Of a stretch of 64,000 nucleotides of DNA, positions 11,793-21,934 are shown one piece after another. This DNA is from Prorocentrum cordatum (taxonomy: Eukaryota; Sar; Dinophyceae; Prorocentrales; Prorocentraceae). Made by a program: the position numbers and the translations under genes. The stretch covers positions 624,112 to 688,111 of the forward strand of contig CAUYUJ010017893.1 of the NCBI GenBank assembly GCA_963575745.1, in the 5' to 3' direction. Under the pieces are notes generated by a model. It was not told the DNA's origin and did not search any database. It saw only the letters and a list, made by a program, of their open reading frames with translations. How positions within the stretch are numbered: position 1 is the stretch's first letter; each line of letters opens with the position of its first letter.

Positions 11793-12167
11793 CAATCCAA
11801 GCATGGCGACCAAAAGTCGTGTCAAGAACGCGAGCCCCTTCGCCAAAGGCCAGGTCCGACGGAGATACCCACAACGAAGCACGTGCGAAAATGGACAGGC
11901 CAAACACGCAGAACAGAAGGGCACTTCTCTGGAGAAACGGCTGCTCTTGACTCTCGTGCGCCAGCTCTACTCCAGGAGACTCACGGGACGACCGGCTGCG
12001 CAAAAACTGCCGCGGATGTAAGCCGGAGCACGGCAACTGCCTGCAACGGTGGAGAAGAACCCCACCTGAAGGGGGCAGCGGGACGCCGGGGAGGCATGAC
12101 AACGGGAGCAGCAGCAGCAGGAGCAGGACGAGCAAGGGGATCGCCAGCCCCGCCCAGAAGGGGCAGT

Positions 12168-12318
12168 GAGTAGAGGCCTCCCAGATGGGGTACGAGTAGA
12201 GAGGGCCCGAGTCGCATCGGGCCCCACATCGAGTCGCATCGCTGATGCCTCGGCGATGCGGCGCGATCCTGCGACCCCATCTGCGCGGACCACAGCTGGG
12301 ACGCCTACAGTCGAGCTT
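12168..12318. repeat. ATCGGCG palindromic element, shortened copy
   Basis: Starts GTAGAGGCCTCCCAGATGGG and keeps the GATGCGGCGCGATCC right arm, but the left arm is largely missing. Confidence 0.65.
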
Positions 12319-12454
12319 GATTGGAGAGGGTACGCCAGAGGACACAAGACCCTTTCGAGGGCCACGTGGCCGTAGGAATGGGAGAAGGCATGGGTCGCGA
12401 GGCACAGGACACCAGGGCACCCTTCGATCTGGCAGGGGGCCGACTGTAGAGTTA

Positions 12455-12535
12455 GGTCAGGCATGTCCTCCTACAGGCGGATTTTGGGCGAAAAATAAAT
12501 TACGCTACCCAGGAACCCCAGGTACTTATATTATG
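12455..12535. mobile_element. MITE left end only
   Basis: TTAGGTCAGGCATGTCC then CTACAGGCGGATTTTGG matches the family left end. I do not find the matching right end in the next 300 bp, so this is a truncated copy. Confidence 0.65.
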
Positions 12536-12589
12536 GCTGGAGTGATGGTAGCTGAAGTGAAGCATGTGAGAATGATGTTGGTGGCCATT

Positions 12590-13060
12590 CCCTGCGCACC
12601 CCCTGCGGTGTCGAGAAAGTGCCACGCCTGTTGCGCCCTGGACGACCGGCTCGGATAGCGGCCGTGCTCAGAGACCACCACCTGCGGACCCCCTAAGACT
12701 ACGAGAATATGCCACGCCTGCTCCGCCCTGGACGACCGGCTCGGATAGCGACCGCGCTCAGAAACAAAGACCTGCAACCCCTGTGAGGCGTCGAGAAAGT
12801 GCCACGCCTGCTATTCCCTGGACGACCGGCTCGGATAGCGGCCGCGCTCAGGGACCACCCCCTGCGCACCCCCTATGGTGTCGAGAATATGTCACGCCCG
12901 CTATGCCCTGGACGACCGGCTCGGATAGCGGCCGCGCTCAGAGATCACCCCCTGCGCACCCCGTTTGGCGTCGAGAATGTGCCATGCCTGCTATGCCCTG
13001 GGCGACCGTCACGGGTAGCGGCCGCACTCGGACACCACCCCGTGCGCACCTTTGACGAAC
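12590..13060 (+). repeat. 90-bp minisatellite, array A
   Basis: Five units carry GTGCCACGCCTGCT, CTGGACGACCGGCTCGGATA and GCGGCCGCGCTCAG. The same unit forms a longer array at 15235-16205. The long plus-strand frame here is a repeat translation. Confidence 0.9.
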
Positions 13061-13209
13061 AATCACTGGCGCGAGCAGGCCTGCGTGCAAACCCGAACGG
13101 ACTGAGCCGGCATGAGCCAGGGCGGCTACAAATGCTGGATGATCAAAGTGAGGGGGCTGAACCGAACGGTCATTCACTGTCCCTGGGTACGTGGCTGAAG
13201 TGGAATTCC

Positions 13210-14110
13210 GCGATGCGGATTCTTGTTGTTGTTGTTGTCGTTGTTGTTGTTGTTGCTGTTGTTGTGGTTGTTGGTTGTTTGTTGTTTGTTGTTGTCGTCG
13301 TCCCACCCGCGACCCACCCCGCGACCCACCCGCGACCCACCCCGCGACGCACCCGCGACCCACCCGCGACCTCACCCGCGACCCACCCGCGGCCCACAGC
13401 GCGACCCACCCGCGACCCACCCGCGACCCACCCCGCGACACGCCCGCGACCCACCCCGAGACCCACCCGGCGACCCACCCGCGACCCACCGGCGACCCAC
13501 CCGCGACCCACCCGCGACCCACCCCGCGACCCACCCGCGACCCACCCGCGACCCACACCCACGCGCGCGACCCACCCCGACCCACCAAAAAATGTTCGGC
13601 GCCTGCGGCGGGTTTCTTTTGCATTCGTTCTAGGTGGAGAACCTGCGACCCACCGGCGACCCAACCCGTGCCCGCGACCCACCCGCGACCCACAGCGACC
13701 CACCCGCGACCCACCCGCGACCCACCCCGCGATCCACCCCGCGATCCACCCAAAACTTTTGGCGCCTGCGGCAGACTTCTTTTGCATTCGTTCCAGGTGG
13801 AGAACCTGCGACCCACCCGCGACCCAAACCGCGTTCAGTGTACAACTCATTTTTTTTCTGCGCCTGCGGCGGGCTGTTTTTGAAATCCTTCCAGGTGGAG
13901 GTGGAGAGCCCGCGACCCACCCGCGACCCAAACTACGTTCACTGAACAAGTCAAAACTTCGGCGCCTGCGGCGGGTTTCTTTTGCATTCGTTCCAGGTGG
14001 AGAACCTGCGACCCAAACCGCGTTCAGTGTACAAATCAAAACTTGCGGCGCCTGCGGCGGGCTGTTTTTGCATTCCTTCCGGGTGGCCCACCAGCGATCC
14101 CCCCCGCCCT
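13210..14110. repeat. CGACCCACC minisatellite with a higher-order unit
   Basis: A GTT-rich microsatellite (about 13222-13300) is followed by CGCGACCCACC repeated many times. From about 13590 a longer unit alternates: GGCGCCTGCGGCGGGTTTCT, then CATTCGTTCCAGGTGGAGAA, then more CGACCCACC. The long frames of Thr/His/Pro or Gly/Arg/Val repeats are artefacts. Confidence 0.9.
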
Positions 14111-14124
14111 AAACTTGTCAGAGC

Positions 14125-14255
14125 ACGACGATGACGATGAGGATGAGGACGCGGACGAGGAAGATGAGGAGGAGGAGCAGGAGGAGGAGGAGGAGGGGGA
14201 GGAGGAGGAGGAGGAGGAGGAGGAGGAGGAGGAGGAGGAGGAGGAGGGCGCCATC
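14125..14255. repeat. GA-rich and GGA tract
   Basis: GACGATGACGATGAGG grades into GGAGGAGG. Simple sequence only. Confidence 0.9.
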
Positions 14256-14519
14256 GACAAGGAAGGTGAGGGCCACGAGGTCCGCTAGCTCGACGCCCGC
14301 GTCGCCCGCGCCCGCCCCCTCACTCTCATCCGCACTTGCGGGGTGCTACGGTAATTCGCCGGCCCAACGGGCCAGAGGCGTGCTAAGATCTCCGGTAACT
14401 GGTAAACAGTATTTCTGGTTCGCGCGCGCGGGGCGGCCCCTGGGGGTCCCTGGATCAAAAGTACCCCGAGAGGAGCCCAGGACACGCCCGGGACACGCCC
14501 GAGACACGCCCGGGACACT

Positions 14520-15125
14520 CCCCCAGATCCTACAGGATCGCCCCAAGAGGGCCCCAAGAGGCCCCCAACACAATCCAAGAGAGGTCCGAGACGCCCGAAG
14601 ATCGCTCCACGGCGCCCAAGATGGCCTCCAGACGGCCCAAGAGGTCTCCAAGATGACCCAACAAGCCTCCAAGATGCCCCAAGAGGCCTCCAGGAGCACT
14701 CCCAAGAGGGCCCCAAGAGGCAAACATCAATGTTTTTTCTTAGGTTTTGGACAGATTTGGGGGCGTTTCAACCTTTTCGGTTCCCCGACGCCCCTAAACG
14801 GCTCAAGAGGCCTCCAAGATCGCCCCAAGATGGCCCAAGAGGTCCTCAAAAGGGCCCCAAGACGGCCCAAGACGGCTCCAAGACGGCCCCAGAGGCCTCC
14901 AAGACGGCCCAAGAGGGCCCCAAGAACGCCCCAGACACGGTCCAAGAGAGGTCCGAGACGCCCGAAGATCGCTCCATGACGCCCAAGATGGCCTCCGGAC
15001 GGCCCAAGACCTCTCCAAGATGGCCCAAGAAGCCTCCCAGATGCCCCAAGAAGAGAACTCCCAAGAGGGCCCCAAGAAGCAACAAACTGTGCTTTTCCTT
15101 TGGTTTTGGACAGATTTATCGACAA
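14520..15125. repeat. CCAAGAGGCC satellite, second locus
   Basis: Two units of about 330 bp, each ending in TTTGGTTTTGGACAGATTT or a close variant, with CCCCAAGAGGCC and CCAAGATGGCC subrepeats. This is a diverged relative of the array at 1350-2360. Confidence 0.85.
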
Positions 15126-15234
15126 CTACACAGCTCCCGACGCCGCAGCTCCACACTGCAAACGACCACTTGGACAGGCGACCACGGTGCGACATTATGG
15201 GCCGGCGGAATGAGCGAAGCGATTAGATAACACT

Positions 15235-16205
15235 CACCTCGCCAGCGTTCCCCTGTGCCCTGAGCACGACCGGCACGGATAGCAAACTTGCGTACCGATG
15301 TGCCCTGAGCACCACCGTCACGGATAGAGGCCGCGCTTAAGGACCACCCCGTGCGTACCCCCTGTGGTGTCGGTCGAGAATATGCCATGCCTGCTATGCC
15401 CTGGACGACCGGCACGGATAGCGACCGCGCTCAATGACCACCCCCTGCGCACCCCCCATGGTGTCGGGAAAGTGCCACGCCTGCTACGCCCTGGACGACC
15501 GGCACGGATAGCGGCCGCGCTCAGAGACCACCTCCTGCGCACCCCCTATGGTGTCGAGAAAATGCCACTCCTGCCATGCCCTGGGCGTCCGGCACGGATA
15601 GCGGCCGCGCTCAGGGACCACCTCCTGCGCACCCCCCATGGTGACGGGAAAGTGCCACACCTGCCGTGCCCTGGACGACCGGCACGGATAGCGGCCGCGC
15701 TCAAGGACCACCCCCTGCGCACCCCCCATGGTGTCGAAAGTGCCACGCCTGCTACGCCCTGGACGACCGGCTCGGATAGCGGCCGCGCTCAGAGACCACC
15801 CCCTGCGCACTGCCCCTGGTGTCGAAAAAGTGCCACTCCTGCCGTGCCCTGGACGACCAGCTCGGATGGCGGCCGCGCTCAGGGACCACCTCCTGCGCAT
15901 CCCCTATGGTGTCGAGAAACTGCCGCTCCTGCCATGCCCTGGACGACCAGCACGGATAGCGGCCGCACTCAGGGACCACCCCGTGCGCACCCCCCATGGT
16001 GTCGGGAAAGTGCCACACCCGCTACGCCTGGACGACCAGCTTGGATGGTGGCCACGCTCAGGGACCACCTCGTGCGCACCCCGATGGTGTCGAACATGCC
16101 ACGCCTGCTAGTCTTGGCGACAGTGTCGTAGACATGCACTGTGTTCAGGGACCACCCCCAACGCACTCCCTCTGGTGTCGAGAAAATGCCACTCCTGCCG
16201 TGCCC
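15235..16205 (+). repeat. 90-bp minisatellite, array B
   Basis: About ten units of the array A type. Most carry GGCACGGATAGCGGCC instead of GGCTCGGATAGCGGCC, so the two arrays have drifted apart. Arrays A and B lie 2.2 kb apart in the same orientation. Confidence 0.9.
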
Positions 16206-16364
16206 TGCGCATCCTACACGTGCGATTTGTGTATGGCGTGTGATGTGTATGTGTATGATGCGTGTGCGGCCGTATCGGGACGTGTGCCTCATGTGGGTGC
16301 CCAATCTGTTGTGCATACGTCTTGGGTGTGTGATGCTATGAACGCGCCAGGCGTGCACTAGCGT

Positions 16365-16440
16365 TGTATGGTGTGTGTATGTGTGTGTATGTGTGTGTGT
16401 GAGTGTGTGTATATGCGTGCGGCTGCATGTAGACGCGTGT
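16365..16440. repeat. GT microsatellite
   Basis: GTGTGTATGTGTGTGTATG and related sequence. Confidence 0.9.
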
Positions 16441-16599
16441 CTGATGCATGTGCAGTGCATGTGTTGCGTGTGGGTGAAGGGAAGAAGGACGAGGAGTAGG
16501 AGAAAGGGGGAGGCGGGAGGTGAGGAAAACGCGGGTGCGACGCGGGTGGGAAGAAAACCATAATCCCACGAAACATGTGGGACAAATAATCATAACAAA

Positions 16600-16696
16600 T
16601 TCAAACATAGTCACAAAAGAAATTAACTAACAATCGTCCCCAGACCGTTTTCTTAATATTTTTGAATATTCCTCCTGTAGGGGGACATGCTCGACT
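16600..16696. mobile_element. MITE right half
   Basis: Carries the internal signature AATCGTCCCCAGACCG, then TTTTTGAATATTCCTCCTG and the right end GACATGCTCGACT. I find no left end. The right edge is about 30 bp from the donor of gene 2 exon 2. Confidence 0.7.
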
Positions 16697-16725
16697 CAAA
16701 TGTAGAGTCGGATGGGGGGCGCGAC

Positions 16726-16872
16726 CTGCAGGTGCAGAACACCCTGGGGGTCGCCACCCCGCCGCCACGCGGCCAGGACCTCGGGGAGCAGGCGCGCCAC
16801 CAACTGCTGCGCCAGCGCCCCCGGCTCCGCGCTCCACAGCCTCTCCGTCTTGACGACCTCCTTCTCCCAGTC
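16726..16872 (-). CDS. Gene 2, exon 2
   Basis: This 147-nt exon lies between acceptor CAAG (ending 16873) and donor CTGCAG followed by GTCGCG. It encodes DWEKEVVKTERLWSAEPG, ALAQQLVARLLPEVLAAW and RRGGDPQGVLHLQ, phase 0 at both ends. It is predicted to be helical and charged. It joins exon 1 (ending KCRE) and exon 3 (starting VNGDF) in frame. Function unknown. Confidence 0.6.
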
Positions 16873-17130
16873 CTTGCAGAGTGATCTCCCAATCCTGTCG
16901 TCACGACTTGTTTTACGGGAAGTTGGAGAGCCCCCCAAGGGGAAATAGGGTCCGGCTTCGTGTCCGTATCGTGGAGTGCGGGCGAGGCGAAGCTGCGTGG
17001 GCGCCCGAGAGGACTGACCCCGCCGTCGCTAGGGCGATTTGGATGCAGTCGGCCGCCCCTCCGCCCCCGGTGGGCGCGCGGTGGCCTGGGGTGTCCCGCC
17101 GTGGTGTCCTGTGGTATCACGTTGGTGTCA

Positions 17131-17285
17131 AGTCGGGCATGCTCCTCTACAGGAGGAACTTTCGAGAATGGTTATAAAACGTAGTCTAGGGACGATTGTT
17201 CGTGCTCCATAGACTAGTTTTGGATATGTTTCGGCTATGATATATTTTGGCTCCAAAACCCGCCTGCAGGAGGACATGCCCGACC
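17131..17285. mobile_element. MITE, reversed orientation
   Basis: AGTCGGGCATGCTCCTCTAC opens it and GAGGACATGCCCGACC closes it. The flanks read CA and TG, which could both be mutated TA sites. The interior contains GGGACGATTGTT, the family signature in reverse. Length 155 bp. Confidence 0.8.
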
Positions 17286-17579
17286 TGACGGTGGTGTCCA
17301 ACTGGTGCCCCTCGGTGTGCCGTCGGCGGTGGAGGTTGGGCGGTGGCCGGGGGCGGCCCGCCTCGGTGTATCGACAGTGAAAGTCGATCGCGAAGTCGAT
17401 GGCGAGATCGATAATGGGATCACTAGAATGGTGAGATCGATAATGGGAGCGACTTCGTCCCGATGTTCTCTTGTGGCTATTTGTTCTTCCTCTTCCTCTC
17501 CATGCTAACGCTCCTCCAGGTTCTAACTGTCGTTCAGTTGTTCCTGATGTACAACTCGCGGGGAAGAACCAACAGCATC

Positions 17580-17740
17580 AACATAAACAGTTGGCGTTCC
17601 GCGCGGACTTATTGGATCCGCGCTGGGCCCCCCCTGGCGGCGTTTCCGGCGCCGCCCCCGGCGCGCTACGCGTGCCAGGGAGGGGGGTCCAGCGCAGATC
17701 CAAGAAATCTGCGCAGATCGCCAACAGTTTATGTTTATGT
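17580..17740. mobile_element. ATAAAC palindromic element, copy 1
   Basis: Inverted ends ACATAAACAGTTGGCG and CGCCAACAGTTTATGT enclose CCGCGCGGA, GGATCCGCGCTGG and a GC-rich centre. About 160 bp. Relatives lie at 18190, 49925, 53105 and 54690. Confidence 0.75.
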
Positions 17741-18189
17741 GTTTTCTTCCTCTAGATAAATCAAAAGTGATCGCTGGTGGGATCGATGGTGGGACCGATC
17801 GATCAATTCATTGGTACTATAGGTGGCCGCAAGGTCGACAGCGGGGACGATAGTGGCATTGCATTGCGGCGCAGCGTCGTCATCACGCGTCGTCGCTAAC
17901 TCGAGGGCGCGTCACCAGCATCGTCATCATCACACCCACCACATTTGCCAGCAGTTGCTTCTCTCCCCCCCACAACACCTTATCACCCGAATTGCCGTCG
18001 TCCAAGTCAAAAGTGGGTTTGCCATGTGTCGGGCCCAAAGGCCCTCACTGATCGTTCCGGCTCGAGCCAGGGCGCCGAAAAATGGGGTCCGGGGCTCCAG
18101 TCGAGTTTTGCTGACGATGTCGCAGTTTACTATGGCGTCGGATCTCAGGGTTTTTGCGCGGGTGATGAAACAACACCGTCTCATATAGA

Positions 18190-18340
18190 GTAAAGGAAAA
18201 CCCGTGCGGATTTCTTGGATCGGCTGTAAGCCCCCATGGCGGCGGCTCCGGCGCCGCCCCTGGCGCGATGCACCCGCGAAAACGGGGAGTCCAGCTCCGA
18301 TCCGAAAAAATCGCGCGGATCTCAAAAAGTTTACGTTTAC
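18190..18340. mobile_element. ATAAAC palindromic element, copy 2
   Basis: GTGCGGATTTCTTGGATCGG on the left pairs loosely with CCGATCCGAAAAAATCGCGC on the right, followed by AAAGTTTACGTTTA. Confidence 0.65.
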
Positions 18341-18404
18341 GCCACCTCGCCTCTGCAGTCATCGGCAACGTGGGCACACTCAATGCAGACATAAATGCCG
18401 AAAA

Positions 18405-18485
18405 CCCAGACACCGACGTCGTGACTTTGTCACGACGGGAACCCCAAAGGCCCACGACAGGACCCCTTCCCCGGGGACCGGTCTT
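18405..18485. repeat. GTCGTGA/CCCGAG dispersed repeat
   Basis: GACGTCGTGACTTTGTCACG then CCTTCCCCGGGGACCGG then CACCCCGAGCCGTGTC. The same module recurs at 26985-27290, 59997, 60755, 61525 and 63340. It runs directly into the foldback arm at 18486. Confidence 0.6.
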
Positions 18486-19916
18486 TCACCCCGAGCCGTG
18501 TCTTGAAGGCCCCGAAGGCCGGCAAAGCCCGCAGAGGCCGCCGAACATACTAGCGAGAAGTCTCCCGTCGTGATTTGTTCATGCCTCGAGGGGGTTTGGG
18601 AACGCCCGAAAAGCGCGGCAACGTCCCTAGCATAGGCAAACGCTCGCGAGCTGGCAAAACTGACGGAGGAGGAGGAGGAGGAGGAGGAGGAGGAGGAGGA
18701 GGAGGAGGGGCCTGGCTCACGGACGGGAGCAGCCTGTATGTACAAAGGGCCTTTCCCGTGGGAGCTGGACTACGCGAGGCGCCAGTGCGACTAGCTGGAG
18801 GGTTTCTACAGCATGTGGACGCACGGCGACCACGGCTGGGGCTACGACGAGGTCGCGCAGGACGGGGCGCCCACTGCGGGCGGCGGCGCAGCCGCCGAGA
18901 CTGTCATCAACATTCAGCCCCAGCGGCCGCCGTGCAGGTGTCCCAATCCAGCGGTCAAGGGGTGGACCACACACGGAGCGAAGGTCGTGAAGCTGTCGCA
19001 GCAGGGGCAGCCGCCCACGCGGGGGATGGTGCAGCAGCAGCCGATGCAGTGCCCAAGCAGCAGCAACAACATAACGTACGACCAGGAGGCAGCACGCGCT
19101 GCAGGCTGGGGAGTTGGCATCGGCGCCCCGAGCAGCGGCAGCACGCAGAACACTGAGGGAGCCGAAGTGTGATAGCGGCACTGTTCCCAGCAGCAGGGCG
19201 CCGAAGAGCACGTTGCTCAGCAGCAGTAGCACGGTGCACAGCGGCAGTAGCACGGTGCTCAGCAGCAGTAGCACGGTGCTCTGCAGCACGGTGCTCATCA
19301 GGGGTTGCCATGCAGCACGGAGCATTCTAAAGTGCCAGCCTGAAGAGGACGAGGCGGGGGGGAGGGGCGGGAGTGTTGGGAGCGGGGAGTGAGGCGTGGA
19401 AAGTGGGGGAGTGTAGAGGTCCTCAGCAGGGGTCGCCCCGCCCCCGAGCAGGGGGGGCAGCCCCCCCTGCCCTGGTTTTTTATATGTTTTATTTATTTGT
19501 TGTTCTACCGAGGGCGGGGTCTCCCGCTGGAGGGGCAGGAGGACCCCCCTCCACTGAGAGGGGGCCTCGACGCCCCAGGCTGCCCCCCTGGAAGAAAGGG
19601 GGCTAGCATCCATATGCTACCCTAGGGGCCCTTTTCGAGGCGCAGTCCCAGCAGGGGCGCTCGAAGACCTGGACCCCCCACGGGCCTTTACCTTTACATT
19701 ACCTCCTCCTCCTCCTCCTCCTCCTCCTCCTCCTCCTCCTCCGTCAACTTTGTCAGCTCGCGAACGTTTGCCTATGCTAGGGACGTTGCCGCGCTTCTCG
19801 GGCGTTCCCAAACCCCTCGAAGCCTCGTGAAAAAAAATCACGACGGGAGACTTCTCGCTAGTATGTTCGGCGGCCTCTGCGGGCTTTGCCGGCCTTCGGG
19901 GCCTTCAAGACACGAC
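18486..19916. mobile_element. Foldback element with about 220-bp inverted arms
   Basis: The arm at 18486-18712 (TCTTGAAGGCCCCGAAGGCC through GCGAGAAGTCTCCCGTCGTG to a GGA run) is repeated inverted at about 19700-19916, ending in TCC. Between the arms, about 18740-19172 (+) holds protein-like text (FPWELDYARRQCD, an in-frame TAG, then LEGFYSMWTHGDHGWGYDEV), followed by CAGCAGTAGCACGGTG repeats at about 19215-19300. It lies directly downstream of the gene 2 exon 1 donor, so it forms the start of intron 1. Confidence 0.75.
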
Positions 19917-20313
19917 CTCCCTGCACTTGTTAATCGCCGCTGCGAGCTCGTCGATCTGCGTCTTGAGCAGCACCGTAGCGTGTGCCCGCCCCATCTCCTC
20001 GTGGCAGCTGAAGCTCTCCGAGGCGCAGATGCGAGCGAGCGTCATGGCGACTCGGCCCCGGCACCGTGTCCGAGTGCTGGAGCAGCTTCGGGAGGAGGTC
20101 GCCCGTGCCCTGCAGGGCGCAGTGCGCGGTGGCGAGGCGGTTGGCCACGGTGCCGAAGACGGCGCCCGTCACTCCGCTACCTCTGTCTGCCGCTTTCTGC
20201 ACAACGACGTCCTCCTTCGGCTTCGGCTGTGGTGTGTTCTCGCCGCCGCTCTGCTCCTGCTGCGCCTCTGCCGCCGCCGCCACCTTCTCCACTGGCTCGC
20301 TGTGGGAGGCCAT
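19917..20313 (-). CDS. Gene 2, exon 1, with ATG start
   Basis: The ATG at 20313 opens MASHSEPVEKVAAAAEAQQE, followed by a Gln/Pro/Lys-rich segment (PQPKPKEDVVVQKAAD). A structured part reads FGTVANRLATAHCALQGTGD and LLPKLLQHSD. At a CCCC homopolymer (20056-20059) the frame must shift by one base to continue as VAMTLARICASESFSCHEEM and LLKTQIDELAAAINKCRE. The exon ends GAG before GTCGTG. A sequencing or assembly indel, or a one-base mutation, would explain the shift. Function unknown. Confidence 0.55.
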
Positions 20314-20379
20314 CGTACTATCACTAGCACTGTCGCTGCTGCACGTGGAAAGAGACAGAGAAGCTCGCTCGCTGTCGAG

Positions 20380-21934
20380 GAAATAGCTGCGGATGGGGGA
20401 GGGCGTAGGTGGTTGGACGCCGGACCTCGCAGTCGGATTGCCCCCCCATTGTTGCTCCCTGTGGAGCGAAGCTGGCGTCGGGGATAGCCCCGTCGTACGC
20501 CGTCGTCTGGGTCGCTGCTACTGCCTGTGGTAGGTTGGGGGAGCCGAGGTGGGATCACAGACGCACCGCGGTCGCGTTGATGGTAATAAGTAACCTTTTG
20601 TGGTTCCCCCCCCCCGCGTAATAACGCACTGCCTCGGCGGCGGGGTTGATGAGTTGCGCTGCCAGTCGCGCGCGCCCACTGCCAGCGGGGGAAGAGGAAG
20701 GGTATCTGGGAAACAAAAGTTGATATAGTGGAGCGTTGACGGTCCGTCTGTAGTAACGGCATACTGTAATACATAAGAGACCAGCTTGCCTGTTATTTTC
20801 CATAGTCTGACAGTAATTCCTGGACCGTAAGTCGCGGTAGTAATTAGCGAGCTGGAGTAATGTAGCCACGTGCCCCCCGCGGGCTTGGGCCTGCCCGCGC
20901 AACTTAGTATATCGTTCCAGGTCGCTTCTGATATCTTTGGCGAGCTCTTCCTCTCGAGACTCTGGTGGGTCTGCTGGGGGCCAGGAGGTAGTGGGCCCCG
21001 ACCCGCTGTCCGCTTGGGCGCTCGCGGGGCCTGAGGCGCTGCTGCGGCGCCTGCGGCTGCTGGGCTGCGAGGCGTGCGGCTGGCAATCTACTGGCCGCGG
21101 CGCCGATTGAGCTGGGCCTCCGCGACCCGCTCGAGGCCGCCCGCCGGGCCCCTCAGCGGCCCCTCTCGGCGCCCAGGTATGCCAGCGCCAGCGCCGCGCC
21201 CTGCTTGAACACAGCTCCCCCTTGGACCCCATGGACTTGGTGATCTGGCCCTCCTCGATCTGCCGCTGGTGGATCGCCGCGCGAAACGAGGGGGCAGTGT
21301 TGATCGAGTAAAGGAGCTTCGCCCTGCGAATGCCCGTCTCCATGGCCTCGTCCGGGTGGCTCGGCGCTTTCCTGGATCTTGCGCTGCAGGAAGGCCTCGG
21401 TGATGAACGTCGCTCCGCACGGCTGCTCCAGCGGCTCGAGGGACTCCGTTAAGCTCCGGAGGACCCGCTGCGTCGACGGGTCGAGGTCCTGCTTGTTCTT
21501 GAACGCCTTCGTGAGCTCCTCGGCTAGCGTTGCCGCCGCGTGGCCGTGAGGTGGTCCGAGGCCGTGGCCCTTGCCCGCCGTCTTCACCTTCCTGCCGCAC
21601 TCGCTCTGTCTCGATCGGCGCCTGGGCCCAGTCCTCCAAGAGGGGCGCGAGCCGCTCTGGAGCGCGAGGCGCTGCAAGGCTCGAATGCTGCATCGTGGGT
21701 CTCCCTTGGCTCCGTGACCGTCGCGCCCTCCACCGCCTGGGTTGCCCTGCCCTCCTCCTGATCTGCTCCTGCGCCCGCGGCTGCGCCCTGTCCGCCTGTG
21801 TTCGCTTGCTTCTGCGCGCGGACGCGGGCCTCCTGCGGGGGCGGGCGCTTGGTGGCGATGATGCGCCTGTCCGCTGGCATCTCGTCGCCGCCGGGTGCTG
21901 TGCGCCGCTGCCCCCATTCGCCTTGCGGATCTGG
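20380..21934 (-). pseudogene. Downstream part of the LINE locus, or an unrelated gene fragment
   Basis: Below the zinc-finger end of the LINE, protein-like text continues in shifting minus-strand frames: ATLAEELTKAFKNKQDLD and RVLRSLTESLEPLEQPCG near 21420-21540, then RRAKLLYSINTAPSFRAAI and HQRQIEEGQITKSMGSKG near 21220-21330. Below about 21150 it is degraded. It may be the LINE 3' region or an older fragment. I do not recognise a domain. Confidence 0.35.

Noticed and set aside
12799-14112. A 437-codon plus-strand open frame
   Set aside because: It is a translation of the 90-bp and CGACCCACC tandem repeats.
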